A stretch of DNA of 64,000 bases from Acinetobacter wuhouensis. GTDB taxonomy: Bacteria; Pseudomonadota; Gammaproteobacteria; Pseudomonadales; Moraxellaceae. This document shows positions 50,078 through 60,566 of this stretch, piece after piece (positions within the stretch are counted from its first letter, which is position 1; each line of letters starts with the position of its first letter). The stretch lies in assembly GCF_001696605.3 (NCBI RefSeq), contig NZ_CP031716.1:2294001-2358000 (forward strand). The letters are read 5' to 3'. Made by a program: the position numbers and the translations under genes. The notes under the pieces were generated by a model. That model made no database searches. It was not told where the DNA came from and was given only the letters and a program-made list of their open reading frames with translations.

Positions 50078-50560
50078 TTAACCAGCCAAAGCACTTTCAA
50101 TGTCTTTTTCTAAATCTTCAGGTTTAGTCGTTGGCGCATAGCGGTTAAGTACTTCACCTTTTTTATTGATTAAAAATTTAGTGAAATTCCATTTTATACC
50201 ATTGCCCAAAATTCCCTTACTGTTATTGGTTAAATAACGGAAGATCACATGCGCGCTTGGGCCTTTTACATCAACCTTGGCGAACATCGGGAAACTCACC
50301 CCATAGTTACGTTGGCAATATTCACCGATTTGCTCGTTTGAACCAGGGTCTTGCCCTCCAAACTGATTACATGGAAAACCCAAGACTTCAAAACCCTGAT
50401 CTTTATATTTTTCATAAAGTTTTTCTAAGCCTGCAAATTGTGGAGTAAATCCACATTTACTCGCAGTATTTACGATCAATAAAACTTTCCCTTCATAATC
50501 TGAAAAAGATTTATTCTCGCCCTCTAACAGTTCAGCGTCAAACTGATAAACATTTGTCAT
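50078..50560 (-). CDS. Glutathione peroxidase-family thiol peroxidase
   Basis: This 160-aa protein reduces hydroperoxides with a thiol donor. The peroxidatic residue is Cys36 (NTASKCGFTPQ), in place of selenocysteine. The second Cys64 in GFPCNQFGGQ and the Trp/Asn in KWNFTKFL complete the family tetrad. The start was moved to ATG 50560, which overlaps the msrB stop in an ATGA junction, with GAGGA upstream. The longer frame only adds residues encoded inside msrB. Coupling with msrB makes a small oxidative-stress repair operon. Confidence 0.9.
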   Translation of the reverse strand: MTNVYQFDAELLEGENKSFSDYEGKVLLIVNTASKCGFTPQFAGLEKLYEKYKDQGFEVLGFPCNQFGGQDPGSNEQIGEYCQRNYGVSFPMFAKVDVKGPSAHVIFRYLTNNSKGILGNGIKWNFTKFLINKKGEVLNRYAPTTKPEDLEKDIESALAG

Positions 50561-50976
50561 GGATAAGTTTCCTCGTCGCCTTTTTCTTGTGTTTTTAATT
50601 CTAATGAAGCTGAATTCACGCAATAGCGTAAACCCGTTGGTTGAGGTCCATCTTCAAAGACATGCCCCAAATGCGCATCACAGTGATGACATACGATCTC
50701 AACACGTTCCATACCATGTGAGTGATCATCATGTTCTTCTATAGCAGAATTGTTGATGGCTTTAAAGAAGCTTGGCCAACCACAACCACTATCAAATTTT
50801 GACTCTGAAGTGAATAGTGGCTCTCCACAGCACCGACATACATAAGTCCCATTCTGCTTGGTATTCCAATATTTTCCAGTAAATGCAGGCTCAGTCCCTT
50901 TTTGACGAGTAATTTTAAATTCCTCTGGTGATAACTCTCTTTGCCATTCTCTGTCTGTTTTATTGAGTTTTCCCAT
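50557..50976 (-). CDS. msrB: Peptide-methionine (R)-S-oxide reductase
   Basis: MsrB reduces methionine-R-sulfoxide in proteins. In 139-aa numbering the zinc ligands are Cys47, Cys50, Cys96 and Cys99 (CRCC and CHHC). The catalytic cysteine is Cys119 in RYCVNSASL, and GCGWPSF holds a second Cys65 that may resolve the sulfenic acid. The start is ATG 50976, because AAGGA lies 7 bases before it, not the ATG seven codons upstream. The 3' end overlaps gpx by four bases. Confidence 0.94.
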   Translation of the reverse strand: MGKLNKTDREWQRELSPEEFKITRQKGTEPAFTGKYWNTKQNGTYVCRCCGEPLFTSESKFDSGCGWPSFFKAINNSAIEEHDDHSHGMERVEIVCHHCDAHLGHVFEDGPQPTGLRYCVNSASLELKTQEKGDEETYP

Positions 50977-51204
50977 GATTATTTCCTTTACTATCATGCT
51001 ACTTAAAATAGGTTAATCGTATATTTACGTTATTCATCTTAAAATTTCTAGTCCTAAGTTCACAATTTACAAAAGACTTACATCAGAACCAGTAGCAAAA
51101 AGAAAGCAATACAAGAATTAAAGTAAGCAAATTAATTCAATTGGTGCTTTTTTGTGAGCAATTTTAGTGTTAATCTAAGCGCTGTTCTTGCTCAGGATTA
51201 GAAA

Positions 51205-52635
51205 ATGTCGCAAAAAAAGAGCGTTATTTTTAAAAATCTGCTGCCTGTGATTCGACAATATCAACAGGATGGATTTACCCATGAAAAAATTGTTGCCTTA
51301 CTTAGAGACGAACATAATCTTGATCTCGTAACAACTGAAACATTTAAAAGTTATTTATATCGTTATGCAAAAGTGAACTCCACTCTTTCCGAGAACCTCA
51401 AAATGCCGAACAGTATCCAAACCCCACGCGAAATAAAAAAATCGTCTAAGCTCGAGCATGTATGCTACGACATCCGTGGACCTGTGTTACGAGCGGCCAA
51501 TGAGATGGAAGAAGCGGGTCATAAAATTATCAAGCTCAATATTGGCAACCCTGCCCCATTTGGCTTTGAAGCGCCACAAGAAATTATCAATGATGTGGCT
51601 TTAAATCTACCAAATGCAATTGGTTATACTGACTCAAAAGGGATTTTTCCTGCACGTAAAGCAATCTGTCAGTATTATCAACAGAAAGGCATTCTCAATA
51701 TGCATGTCAATGATGTGTATGTCGGGAATGGCGTATCAGAACTGATCGTAATGGCGATGCAAGGTCTATTGGATGATGGCGATGAAATGCTGATTCCAAT
51801 GCCTGACTATCCACTGTGGACTGCTGCAGTGAATCTTTCAGGCGGTACTGCGATTCACTATAAATGTGATGACCAAAATTACTGGTACCCTGATATTGCA
51901 GATATGGAAAGCAAAATCACCCCGAATACGCGCGGGATCGTGATTATTAATCCAAATAACCCAACAGGTTCAGTTTATCCACGTCATGTTTTAGAACAAA
52001 TTGTTGCACTGGCTAAGAAATACGATTTGATTTTATTTGCAGATGAAATTTATGACAAAATCGTTTATGACGGTATTGAACATGTATCTGTTGCTGCGCT
52101 TGCAGGTAATCAATTATGTATTTCATTTAATGGCTTATCTAAAGCGTATCGTATTGCTGGCTATCGTTCAGGTTGGATGGCGATCACAGGTGATAAATCT
52201 CGTGCTGCCGACTATATTGAAGGTTTAGACATGCTCGCTTCTATGCGCTTGTGTGCGAATCATCAAGCACAGTATGCGATCCAAACAGCACTTGGTGGTT
52301 ATCAGTCGATCAATGATTTGATTCGTCCAGGTGGTCGTTTATACGAACAACGCAATATTGCATGGGAAATGTTGAATGATATTCCAGGCGTGAGCTGTGT
52401 AAAGCCTGAGGGTGCAATGTACTGTTTCCCTCGCCTAGATCCTGAGATTTATCCGATCGAAGATGATGAAAAATTCATGTTAGATTTCTTAAAAGCAGAA
52501 AAAGTGCTTTTGGTTCAAGGTACAGGTTTTAACTGGCCAACGCCTGATCATTTCCGTGTGGTGTTCTTACCTGCTGAAAATGAATTACGTGAAGCGCTTA
52601 CTCGCTTAAGTCGTTTCTTGGCTAAAATGCGTTAA
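51205..52635 (+). CDS. alaA: Alanine aminotransferase (AlaA-like) with N-terminal HTH-like extension
   Basis: This is a class I/II PLP aminotransferase that interconverts pyruvate and alanine with glutamate. The core starts at KKSSKLEHVCYDIRGPVLRA (78-97), matching the start of E. coli AlaA. It continues with LNIGNPAPFGF, INPNNPTGSVYP (248-259) and the PLP lysine Lys313 in NGLSKAYRIAGYRSGW. About 70 extra residues precede the core. They include VIRQYQQDGFTHEKIVALLR and TTETFKSYLYRYAK, which look like a small helix-turn-helix of plasmid-type regulators. It is monocistronic with a terminator. Confidence 0.88.
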   Translation: MSQKKSVIFKNLLPVIRQYQQDGFTHEKIVALLRDEHNLDLVTTETFKSYLYRYAKVNSTLSENLKMPNSIQTPREIKKSSKLEHVCYDIRGPVLRAANEMEEAGHKIIKLNIGNPAPFGFEAPQEIINDVALNLPNAIGYTDSKGIFPARKAICQYYQQKGILNMHVNDVYVGNGVSELIVMAMQGLLDDGDEMLIPMPDYPLWTAAVNLSGGTAIHYKCDDQNYWYPDIADMESKITPNTRGIVIINPNNPTGSVYPRHVLEQIVALAKKYDLILFADEIYDKIVYDGIEHVSVAALAGNQLCISFNGLSKAYRIAGYRSGWMAITGDKSRAADYIEGLDMLASMRLCANHQAQYAIQTALGGYQSINDLIRPGGRLYEQRNIAWEMLNDIPGVSCVKPEGAMYCFPRLDPEIYPIEDDEKFMLDFLKAEKVLLVQGTGFNWPTPDHFRVVFLPAENELREALTRLSRFLAKMR

Positions 52636-52655
52636 CTCTCCAACAATTAAATAAT

Positions 52656-52681
52656 AGGCACTCCACTGAGTGCCTTTTTTA
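52656..52681 (+). terminator. Terminator after aminotransferase gene
   Basis: AGGCACTC / GAGTGCCT stem with a CACT loop and a TTTTTT tail. Confidence 0.9.
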
Positions 52682-52829
52682 CGTTTTCTATATTGTATTT
52701 TCGATTTACTCTAACAACACTTTTCAATTATAAATTTGAATGATTATTCAAAAAATAACATTTTTAAATAGATATGGGCAAAAGACCATTTTTTATATTA
52801 AGTTAAAAATCGGCATAGAAAATGCTTGA

Positions 52830-53927
<1,098 letters not shown>

Positions 53928-53962
53928 TTTTAAGATTCGAATATAAAGTCTGGAATTTAAGC

Positions 53963-53995
53963 AAAAAACCGTCAATGAATTTGGCGGTTTTTGCT
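53963..53995. terminator. Bidirectional terminator after asparaginase gene
   Basis: AAAAAACCGTCAA / TTGGCGGTTTTT stem (one T-G pair) with a 5-nt loop and T-rich tail, between convergent genes. Confidence 0.85.
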
Positions 53996-54021
53996 TTTAT
54001 CAATTCTTTTATTTACATCAA

Positions 54022-55332
54022 CTATGAATCAACTGACAAATCCAATTGATCAATAATATAAAGTGTATTGCTATCGATAATGTTCTTTTCTTGATCTAAA
54101 TATTTTTGTTCTAAAACACCATCGGTTTCAGAAAAGCCATAGTCATCATCATTCAAAACCGCCAAATGTTGCGTATCAATCACCCATAGACCTTCAACTT
54201 TATCATGTGGATACTGCAAACGCTCTGCCAAATCCACCACTATTTTTTTTGCAACTGGATGAATACCGTGTTGAGCTAAACCCTCCCAACCCGAACTTAA
54301 AACATACTGCTCTATCGTTTGCCCATCAATCAATAAACCCAGATTTTCATCTTGCTGAAAAGCTTCATTATTTTGGATACTTTCTAAATCGGTTGCATTG
54401 CGAATATCTATTTTATAAACACGTTTAAACGCTTGCGGATTATCTTTATAAAAATCGTCATCACGTTCTGCAACTAGAAACTCGTTTGAACTTAATGCTG
54501 TGATTGCCGTATTTGAATAAGCAATTCCCTCTTGTTTGTATAAATATTGCGAAACTTGTTTATTTTCAAGGTTAATCATCACAATACGCACAAGGTCTGA
54601 TTTCGAAAATGATGAATCAGGATTACTCATCGTGGATTGCATAATCCCCACTAGAGTTTTCTGATCTGGTGTGATCGTTAAGCCTTCCATACCTCTATTT
54701 TGACGACGATTGGCAAATTCTAAGGGTAATAAATAGTCTGATTTTCGTCGTGTATCTTGTTCATAAGCATTGATGCGATCTATTTCGATGCCATTTGCAT
54801 CAAAATGCACAATATGTGGACCATATTCATCACTCACCCAGAACGTGCCATCTTTTAATGCCACCAATCCTTCTGAGTCCAAACCATATTCATCTGTGCC
54901 ATATTCTAAGACTTGCCCATGCTGATCGTATGCGATTTCTTTGGTCGCGCCAAAATGCTGATTAGGTAATCCTGTAATATTTCGGCCTGCTGGATCTTTA
55001 AGTAGGATTTCTTTGATTTTTTCAATCGTGCCATTTTCATGTAGCTGGAATAGCCCAATTTTAGGCGTATAACTTGGATCTAAAAATATTTTTCCTTTAT
55101 CTCCATTTACATCATAAGTGGTATTTGGACCACGATCTGTGAGTGCATAAAATTGATTTTTTTCAGTTGGATGGGGTGATATTTCAGAGCCAAAACCGCC
55201 ACAACGAATTTCTATAAAATTTCCTGCTTTTGCACCATCTGGGATATTATGAATGTTTAAAATATCGTAAGGTAGACGAACGCCTTGTTTAAATTTTTTA
55301 TATAAAGATTCTTTATTTGTATTGTGTATCAT
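54022..55332 (-). CDS. Phytase-like esterase domain protein (DUF of the PF13449 type)
   Basis: This 436-aa beta-propeller-like protein is recognised by the family pattern: GGFGSEISPHP near 55, YALTDRGPN near 70, DSEGLVALKDGTFWVSDEYGP (about 161-181), and NRGMEGLTITPDQKTL. The acidic Asp/Glu clusters could bind metal. The family is called esterase-like activity of phytase, but activity is rarely tested. Unusually for the family, no signal peptide is present. The start is ATG 55332 because AGGAG lies 5 bases before it; the longer frame begins nine codons earlier. Confidence 0.75.
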   Translation of the reverse strand: MIHNTNKESLYKKFKQGVRLPYDILNIHNIPDGAKAGNFIEIRCGGFGSEISPHPTEKNQFYALTDRGPNTTYDVNGDKGKIFLDPSYTPKIGLFQLHENGTIEKIKEILLKDPAGRNITGLPNQHFGATKEIAYDQHGQVLEYGTDEYGLDSEGLVALKDGTFWVSDEYGPHIVHFDANGIEIDRINAYEQDTRRKSDYLLPLEFANRRQNRGMEGLTITPDQKTLVGIMQSTMSNPDSSFSKSDLVRIVMINLENKQVSQYLYKQEGIAYSNTAITALSSNEFLVAERDDDFYKDNPQAFKRVYKIDIRNATDLESIQNNEAFQQDENLGLLIDGQTIEQYVLSSGWEGLAQHGIHPVAKKIVVDLAERLQYPHDKVEGLWVIDTQHLAVLNDDDYGFSETDGVLEQKYLDQEKNIIDSNTLYIIDQLDLSVDS

Positions 55333-55501
55333 AAATACTCCTATTCTTTCTTTTGACATTTTTCATCTTTAATTCAATATAGTTGATCCCCTCAATAATT
55401 ACAGCAATCATTTAAAAAGTTATTTGTTTTAACGTATTAATAGTAACGCCTTAAAAAAACTGCTAATTTATCGTATAAATTATCATGTACAATTTTTAAA
55501 A

Positions 55502-56287
55502 ATGAAACTTGAAGATGTTCGTCATTATATCGATGTAATTGCAAGTGAAGGTTTAGTTGAGAATGTATGCTTCGATTACTTAGACCCTTTATTTGGAGGA
55601 ATTTTGGAAGATGAAGAAATATCCAAAAAGTTTGTAAGTATCACCAATACGCATGAAAAATTTATAGAATTATTAAAAAATGATGAAGATATATGGCAAC
55701 TTTTTAATGAGGGCTGTATGAATTGGCAAAGTAGCCTTGTAGCAATGGCTCATAGTCAATTCGCAGAGGTTCGTAAAAAAGCTGCCGAAAACAGTAAATT
55801 GATTGCTCATGAGCTAATGAATGATCCTGAACCAACTGTTCGAGTAAGTTGTTTGTGGGCATCCGATAAAATCGTTGAACAATTAATAAATGATCCTCAT
55901 GAATTTGTCCGCGCAGTATGTTCCACCAAAGATGAATCAATTGGCTTAAAACTCATGAATGATCCTTCAGTAATGGTAAGAGAATGGTGCGCTAAAGCAT
56001 GGATAAGCTGTGCCCAGCAGTATGTCGATGATCCAAGTGATAAAGTCAGGAAATCAGCAATATATCAACATTATAACCATCTAGCCGAACTATATATGAA
56101 TGATCCACTTTCAGAAATTAGAGGCTTATGTGCAAGTAAAAACAAATCGTGTGCATTAAAGCTAAAAGATGATCCAGATTGGAAAGTACGTATGCAAGTA
56201 TTACACCATCTAACTGAATTAGCTAAATATTATTTAAATGATGAAAATAAAAATGTTAGAGATTTAGCAATGAGATATTATAAATAA
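55502..56287 (+). CDS. LRV/HEAT-like repeat protein of unknown function
   Basis: This 261-aa protein is a solenoid of about eight 23-residue repeats with consensus NDPxxxVRxxC. The DP positions are near 108, 131, 154, 177, 201, 224 and 247, with an earlier degenerate unit at 85. Cysteines recur at 117, 140, 163 and 210 in the same repeat position. The first 70 residues are an unrelated acidic region. It resembles leucine-rich-repeat-variant proteins and probably binds another protein. It stands alone with a very AT-rich upstream region, no clear ribosome site and no signal peptide. It may be an acquired gene. Confidence 0.65.
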   Translation: MKLEDVRHYIDVIASEGLVENVCFDYLDPLFGGILEDEEISKKFVSITNTHEKFIELLKNDEDIWQLFNEGCMNWQSSLVAMAHSQFAEVRKKAAENSKLIAHELMNDPEPTVRVSCLWASDKIVEQLINDPHEFVRAVCSTKDESIGLKLMNDPSVMVREWCAKAWISCAQQYVDDPSDKVRKSAIYQHYNHLAELYMNDPLSEIRGLCASKNKSCALKLKDDPDWKVRMQVLHHLTELAKYYLNDENKNVRDLAMRYYK

Positions 56288-56371
56288 AAATTTTAACTTT
56301 CACTTAAATACACATGAATCAAGTCCTAAAAAATATTTCTAAAGTAAATTCTGATTTGTAAAAATTCAAAT

Positions 56372-56396
56372 AAAAAAGAGGCTTTCGCCTCTTTCA
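56372..56396 (-). terminator. Terminator after tsaD, GAAA tetraloop
   Basis: Minus-strand AAAGAGGC-GAAA-GCCTCTTT stem followed by a T-run. It also has A/T flanks on the plus strand. Confidence 0.88.
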
Positions 56397-56413
56397 TTTA
56401 TTAAACTCGAATT

Positions 56414-57424
56414 TTATTCAGGCTTAGTCAATTCTGTCATTGGCCAACGAGGTGTAGTTGTTACAGACAAACCATCATGTTGCCCAGCTTTCAAACGCTG
56501 AAAACCAGCGAAAGCAATCATGGCACCATTGTCAGTACACAATGCAGGTTCTGCATAATAAACAGTCGCTTTAATCTTAGCTAAATCAGATTCCAATCGC
56601 TCACGTAAGCGCTTATTCGCACTCACACCACCTGCAATCACCAAAGTTTTCAAACCTGTTTGTTTCAATGCTTTTACAGATTTTTTAACTAAAGTATCTA
56701 CTAAGGCTTCTTGGAAAGATGCTGCGATATCAGCGTCACGATTTTCACTATCTAATTTTTTCAATTGAACTGAAACGGCTGTTTTTAAGCCACTAAATGA
56801 AAATTGTAAGCCTTGATGCAACATTGGACGTGGAAATTCAAAGGCATTTTTATCACCTTGTTCTGCCAAGCGAGAAATATTTGGGCCACCTGGATAAGGA
56901 AGTTTCAACATTTTTGCAACTTTATCAAAAGCTTCACCAGCAGCATCGTCAATTGACTCACCGAGGATTTCGTACTCACCGATACTGTGCGCAGCCATCA
57001 ACTGTGTATGTCCGCCAGAAACCAATAAAGCGACAAACGGAAATTTAGGCGGTGTTGCAGATAAAAGTGGTGCAAGCATATGACCTTCCATATGATGCAC
57101 ACCAATCGCAGGTTTATTTAAAGCAAAAGCCAAAGTTCGACCGAACAAAGCACCTGTCATCAACGCGCCCATAAGACCTGGTCCACGCGTATAAGCAACT
57201 GCATCAATCTCAGATTTTTTCACACCACTTTGTTCAAGCAATTGATTAATTATAGGAATAAGTTTACGCACATGGTCACGAGATGCCAACTCAGGTACGA
57301 CACCGCCATATTCTGCATGCAATTTAATTTGACTATATAGCACTTGTCCTCTTAAGCCGACTTCACTGTCATAGAGCGCCAATCCTGTTTCATCACATGA
57401 AGTTTCTAAGCCCAGAACGATCAT
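56414..57424 (-). CDS. tsaD: tRNA N6-threonylcarbamoyladenosine synthase subunit TsaD
   Basis: TsaD transfers threonylcarbamoyl to adenosine 37 of ANN-reading tRNAs, together with TsaB and TsaE. The 336-aa length is exactly typical. It begins [20 protein letters not shown]. The metal ligands are in HMEGH (111-115), with [10 protein letters not shown] following, then [13 protein letters not shown] and the C-terminal [14 protein letters not shown] and CTDNGAMIA. The start is ATG 57424 because AAGG lies 7 bases upstream and the N-terminus matches the family; the frame extends 42 codons further upstream. It is divergent from rpsU, a common arrangement. Confidence 0.96.
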   Translation of the reverse strand: MIVLGLETSCDETGLALYDSEVGLRGQVLYSQIKLHAEYGGVVPELASRDHVRKLIPIINQLLEQSGVKKSEIDAVAYTRGPGLMGALMTGALFGRTLAFALNKPAIGVHHMEGHMLAPLLSATPPKFPFVALLVSGGHTQLMAAHSIGEYEILGESIDDAAGEAFDKVAKMLKLPYPGGPNISRLAEQGDKNAFEFPRPMLHQGLQFSFSGLKTAVSVQLKKLDSENRDADIAASFQEALVDTLVKKSVKALKQTGLKTLVIAGGVSANKRLRERLESDLAKIKATVYYAEPALCTDNGAMIAFAGFQRLKAGQHDGLSVTTTPRWPMTELTKPE

Positions 57425-57569
57425 TAAATTGCCTTTTACCCGTTTCAAAATATTGCCAGAGCTATTATAGACTTGTGATATGAGATGTAAATGAGTAAAA
57501 TACTGACCTTCACTTGTGATCAAGGGTAATTCGACCCTGATCTTATCCATAACTTAATGAGGATTCTTC

Positions 57570-57785
57570 ATGCCACAAGTTAAATTGAAAGAAGGCGAAC
57601 CAGTAGACGTAGCTATCCGTCGTTTCAAACGTTCATGCGAAAAAGCGGGTGTTTTAGCTGACGTTCGTAAACGCGAATTCTACGAAAAACCTACTCAAGA
57701 ACGTAAACGTAAAAAAGCTGCTGCTGTTAAACGCTACCAAAAGAAATTGGCGCGTGAATCAGTACGTACTACTCGCCTTTACTAA
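57570..57785 (+). CDS. rpsU: 30S ribosomal protein S21
   Basis: This 71-aa very basic protein has the S21 pattern [20 protein letters not shown] and [20 protein letters not shown]. It helps the 30S subunit engage mRNA. An ATGAGGATTCTTC ribosome region precedes the ATG. It is followed after 39 bases by yqeY, the standard rpsU-yqeY order. dnaG and rpoD do not follow in the next genes here. Confidence 0.97.
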
Positions 57786-57824
57786 GATTTATTTGTGATT
57801 GATTGACTAACCTGGACAAGATAA

Positions 57825-58271
57825 ATGACTACTTTAAAAAACCAAATAACTGATGTTTTGAAAGCCGCTATGCGTGCGAAAGAAATGGATAAGTTAACGG
57901 TAATACGTAGTCTACAGGCAGCAATCAAGCAAATTGAAGTCGATGAGCGCATTGAGCTTGATGATACTCAGGTTCTTGCGGTCATTGAAAAGCAAATCAA
58001 ACAACGCAAAGAGTCGGTTAAAGCCTTTTTAGGTGCTAATCGCGAAGATTTAGCTAGTAAAGAACAAGCCGAAATTGAGGTTTTATCTCAGTTTCTACCT
58101 GAAGCTATGTCAGAGGACGAGCTTGATTCTCTCATTGCGCAGACTATTGAAGCGCAAGGTGCTACTAGCATGAAAGATATGGGTAAGGTGATGAATTCTC
58201 TACGTCCGATCATAGCCGGACGTGCCGATCCTGCACAAGTTTCTGCAAAAATTAAAGCAAAACTTGGCTAA
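57825..58271 (+). CDS. yqeY: GatB/YqeY domain protein
   Basis: This 148-aa protein is related to the C-terminal tRNA-binding domain of GatB. It starts with helices (TTLKNQITDVLKAAMRAKEM) and contains TVIRSLQAAIKQIEVDER. The C-terminal YqeY part includes SMKDMGKVMNSLRP and GRADPAQVSAKIKAKL. It possibly contacts tRNA; its precise role is unclear. Cotranscribed with rpsU. Confidence 0.93.
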   Translation: MTTLKNQITDVLKAAMRAKEMDKLTVIRSLQAAIKQIEVDERIELDDTQVLAVIEKQIKQRKESVKAFLGANREDLASKEQAEIEVLSQFLPEAMSEDELDSLIAQTIEAQGATSMKDMGKVMNSLRPIIAGRADPAQVSAKIKAKLG

Positions 58272-58321
58272 TCCCCACATCGCAAATCTTGATTTAAATA
58301 TTTATATTTAAATAAATTCTG

Positions 58322-58416
58322 TTTGATTTGGTCTATTTAACGATTTGAATAAAATTATTTTGCAATGAAATAATTAAGTTTCAAATAGATACGTTAAATA
58401 GTCCAGATTCATCAAA
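58322..58416. repeat. 95-bp near-complete palindrome
   Basis: The outer arms start TTTGAT and share CTATTTAACG (58333-58342) with CGTTAAATAG (58392-58401). The inner arms are ATTTGAA...AATTATTT (58343-58360) and AAATAATT...TTTCAAAT (58368-58386), with a 7-nt loop TGCAATG. It would fold into one long interrupted hairpin. It lies between the convergent yqeY and a small exported-protein gene. It could be a terminator-like structure or a MITE-type insertion. Confidence 0.6.
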
Positions 58417-58567
58417 TCCTCTATTCAATATTTTTTTCTCAATCATTTATTATAAATTTTTATTTCTATTTGACTGATATTCCAAATTCAACAACATCAA
58501 TATTATTGCTAATAAACCTCTGCAATTTTAAATATTTTCAAATTATCAATATTTTACTTCTATTAAC

Positions 58568-58930
58568 TTAAAGCAAATCACACTGAATATTATATTTTTT
58601 TAGCAATTGCATTTCAGGTGATAGCATCACTTTATCAATTACATTTTGCTTGGTCATGGATTGCACTGAAAGCGGTAAATATTGACGATTTTGATCAGAC
58701 ACCTGATACATATCATCAACATATTTCTTAACAATGCCACAAAACTGTTGCTGTTGCTGGGGTGAAAATTGCGTGATTTTCGGATCTAAACTTCGTAGAA
58801 AAAACTTCATATCCGCACTGTATTGATTCGATATTTTTTCAACGGCACGCACATATTGATCTGGTACACCTGTAGCAATAGCAAGCTGAGCAGACATAGC
58901 AAGAATCAAAGTAAATATTATTTTCTTCAT
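58568..58930 (-). CDS. Small exported hypothetical protein (120 aa)
   Basis: The signal peptide MKKIIFTLILAMSAQLAIA is cleaved before TGVPDQYV, giving a mature periplasmic protein of about 100 residues. It is mostly helical, with a glutamine run (QQQQQFCG) and two cysteines (FCG and the near-terminal QCDLL) that may pair. The family is not recognised. ATG 58930 is used; a frame beginning with TTG three codons upstream is unlikely. Confidence 0.7.
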   Translation of the reverse strand: MKKIIFTLILAMSAQLAIATGVPDQYVRAVEKISNQYSADMKFFLRSLDPKITQFSPQQQQQFCGIVKKYVDDMYQVSDQNRQYLPLSVQSMTKQNVIDKVMLSPEMQLLKKYNIQCDLL

Positions 58931-59029
58931 ATGAATCAAACAGTTTTATTGAATTTTAAAAAACTTAGATTAACCTGTTTATAACAGAATAGAAAGTAAA
59001 TTTTCTTTAATGGTTTAGATGATCGTATT

Positions 59030-60472
59030 TTAGATTTTCAACTTACGTTCGTCTTGCATAACTTTTAAGCGTACGTCAATTCGAGCGCTCATGGCATTGT
59101 TTTCTTTCGCCAAACGTTGCGCATGAAGTAAAGACTTAATGGCATTCTCTTCATCCCCAGACCAATATTGTACCTCTGCACGATTACGCAAAACATTGAC
59201 AGTACGCATTGGATTATTTTTATCTAAATTTGCAGCTTGTTGGAGTAACTGCCACCCCATAATGTCTTTACTATTTTTATTCACAAAACGATTCACCAAC
59301 TGTTCAGCTTCTTTAGACTTCTGTTGTCGTATATAAACTTCTGCTAATTTATAACTTAAAGCTCTATTTTCTGGTGTTATTCGCTGTTTACTGATAATCG
59401 TTTGATATGCATCATCAATTTTATTTTTACCCAAATCAATATCGGTTTGAATGAGTGTAATTAATGCATGATCCGTGTTGATTTTTTTAGCCAAATCAAT
59501 TTGAGTTTGTGCATTTTCATAATCACCCTGCATGAGATAAAACTCACTCAAAGCAATCAATCCTGCTATATTTTTATTTCTCGCAATCGCTTGTAGCTGG
59601 CGCTCTGTTGCCTGATTAGACACCACAGCTGTGTACCATTTAATAATATCAAAATCATATTGCAGATTACGATAAGGAATCCGCGGAAATTGGTTTGCTC
59701 TGAGTCTTGCTTCACTCATACGCTCAGTTGTCAGTGGATGAGTAAACCAAAAGTCTGGTAAATAGCTTAAGCGACTCGTTGCTCGATTCATGGTTTCAAA
59801 AAAATCAGCCATGCTTTCAGGATTAAAACCTGCACCGTACATAAACTGCATACCGATGCGATCTGCTTCACGCTCTTGGTCACGGCTATAACTCAGTTGC
59901 TTATCCATGATGGCAGCTTGCGTTCCCATCATCACAGCACCACCAATATCACCATCGGCTTGTGATGCAATCGCCGCACCCACCAGAATGCCTGCCAATG
60001 CAAGTAAGCCCTGCCCTTTAAATGCTTCCTGAGAACGGCTGTAATGACGTTGTGTTACATGCGCAATCTCATGCCCCATTACACTTGCAACTTCATCCAT
60101 ACTCCCAGAAGCTGTGACCATCCCAGTATTTAAGGCAAATAATCCTCCAGGGACTGCAAAAGCATTGATCTGTGGATCTTTGATCACCACCAATCCAACA
60201 GGCTGTCCAAGTTGAGTTTGGCTTAAAATACGCGAGAAAACCTGCATAAACTGATCTTCGAGCCATGGATCTTGAATCACAGGCATTTGTTGCTGAACTT
60301 GACGATAGACTTTTTCACCAATCACTTTTTCTTTTTGTTGATCAATAAAACCTACGCCACCACCAATTTCAGGCACATCAAATTGAGCTCCTACCTTATT
60401 TTGATAAAAATCATTTGCAGAGCTCAAACTTGTACTCAAACATAGACAAAGACTTAATAAGGTTTTGTTCAA
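59030..60472 (-). CDS. bepA: BepA-like periplasmic M48 metalloprotease with TPR domain
   Basis: This 480-aa protein resembles BepA (YfgC), which degrades or helps assemble outer-membrane proteins such as LptD. The signal peptide is MNKTLLSLCLCLSTSLSSA. The zinc site is HEIAH (134-138) with the third ligand in READRIGMQF near 208, and NAFAVPGG lies at 103-110. The C-terminal 180 residues are TPR-like helices (ALSEFYLMQGDYENAQTQID). The start is TTG at 60472, the only in-frame start giving the signal peptide. It lies about 140 bases downstream of ghrB on the same strand. Confidence 0.88.
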   Translation of the reverse strand: MNKTLLSLCLCLSTSLSSANDFYQNKVGAQFDVPEIGGGVGFIDQQKEKVIGEKVYRQVQQQMPVIQDPWLEDQFMQVFSRILSQTQLGQPVGLVVIKDPQINAFAVPGGLFALNTGMVTASGSMDEVASVMGHEIAHVTQRHYSRSQEAFKGQGLLALAGILVGAAIASQADGDIGGAVMMGTQAAIMDKQLSYSRDQEREADRIGMQFMYGAGFNPESMADFFETMNRATSRLSYLPDFWFTHPLTTERMSEARLRANQFPRIPYRNLQYDFDIIKWYTAVVSNQATERQLQAIARNKNIAGLIALSEFYLMQGDYENAQTQIDLAKKINTDHALITLIQTDIDLGKNKIDDAYQTIISKQRITPENRALSYKLAEVYIRQQKSKEAEQLVNRFVNKNSKDIMGWQLLQQAANLDKNNPMRTVNVLRNRAEVQYWSGDEENAIKSLLHAQRLAKENNAMSARIDVRLKVMQDERKLKI

Positions 60473-60566
60473 AGGAATTGCTCTTTTACTCTAACTATTT
60501 GAATATAACATCGAATTTAGGATAGATTTGCAATGAAGTGTAGTTTTGTTTTAACCAATAATATCA

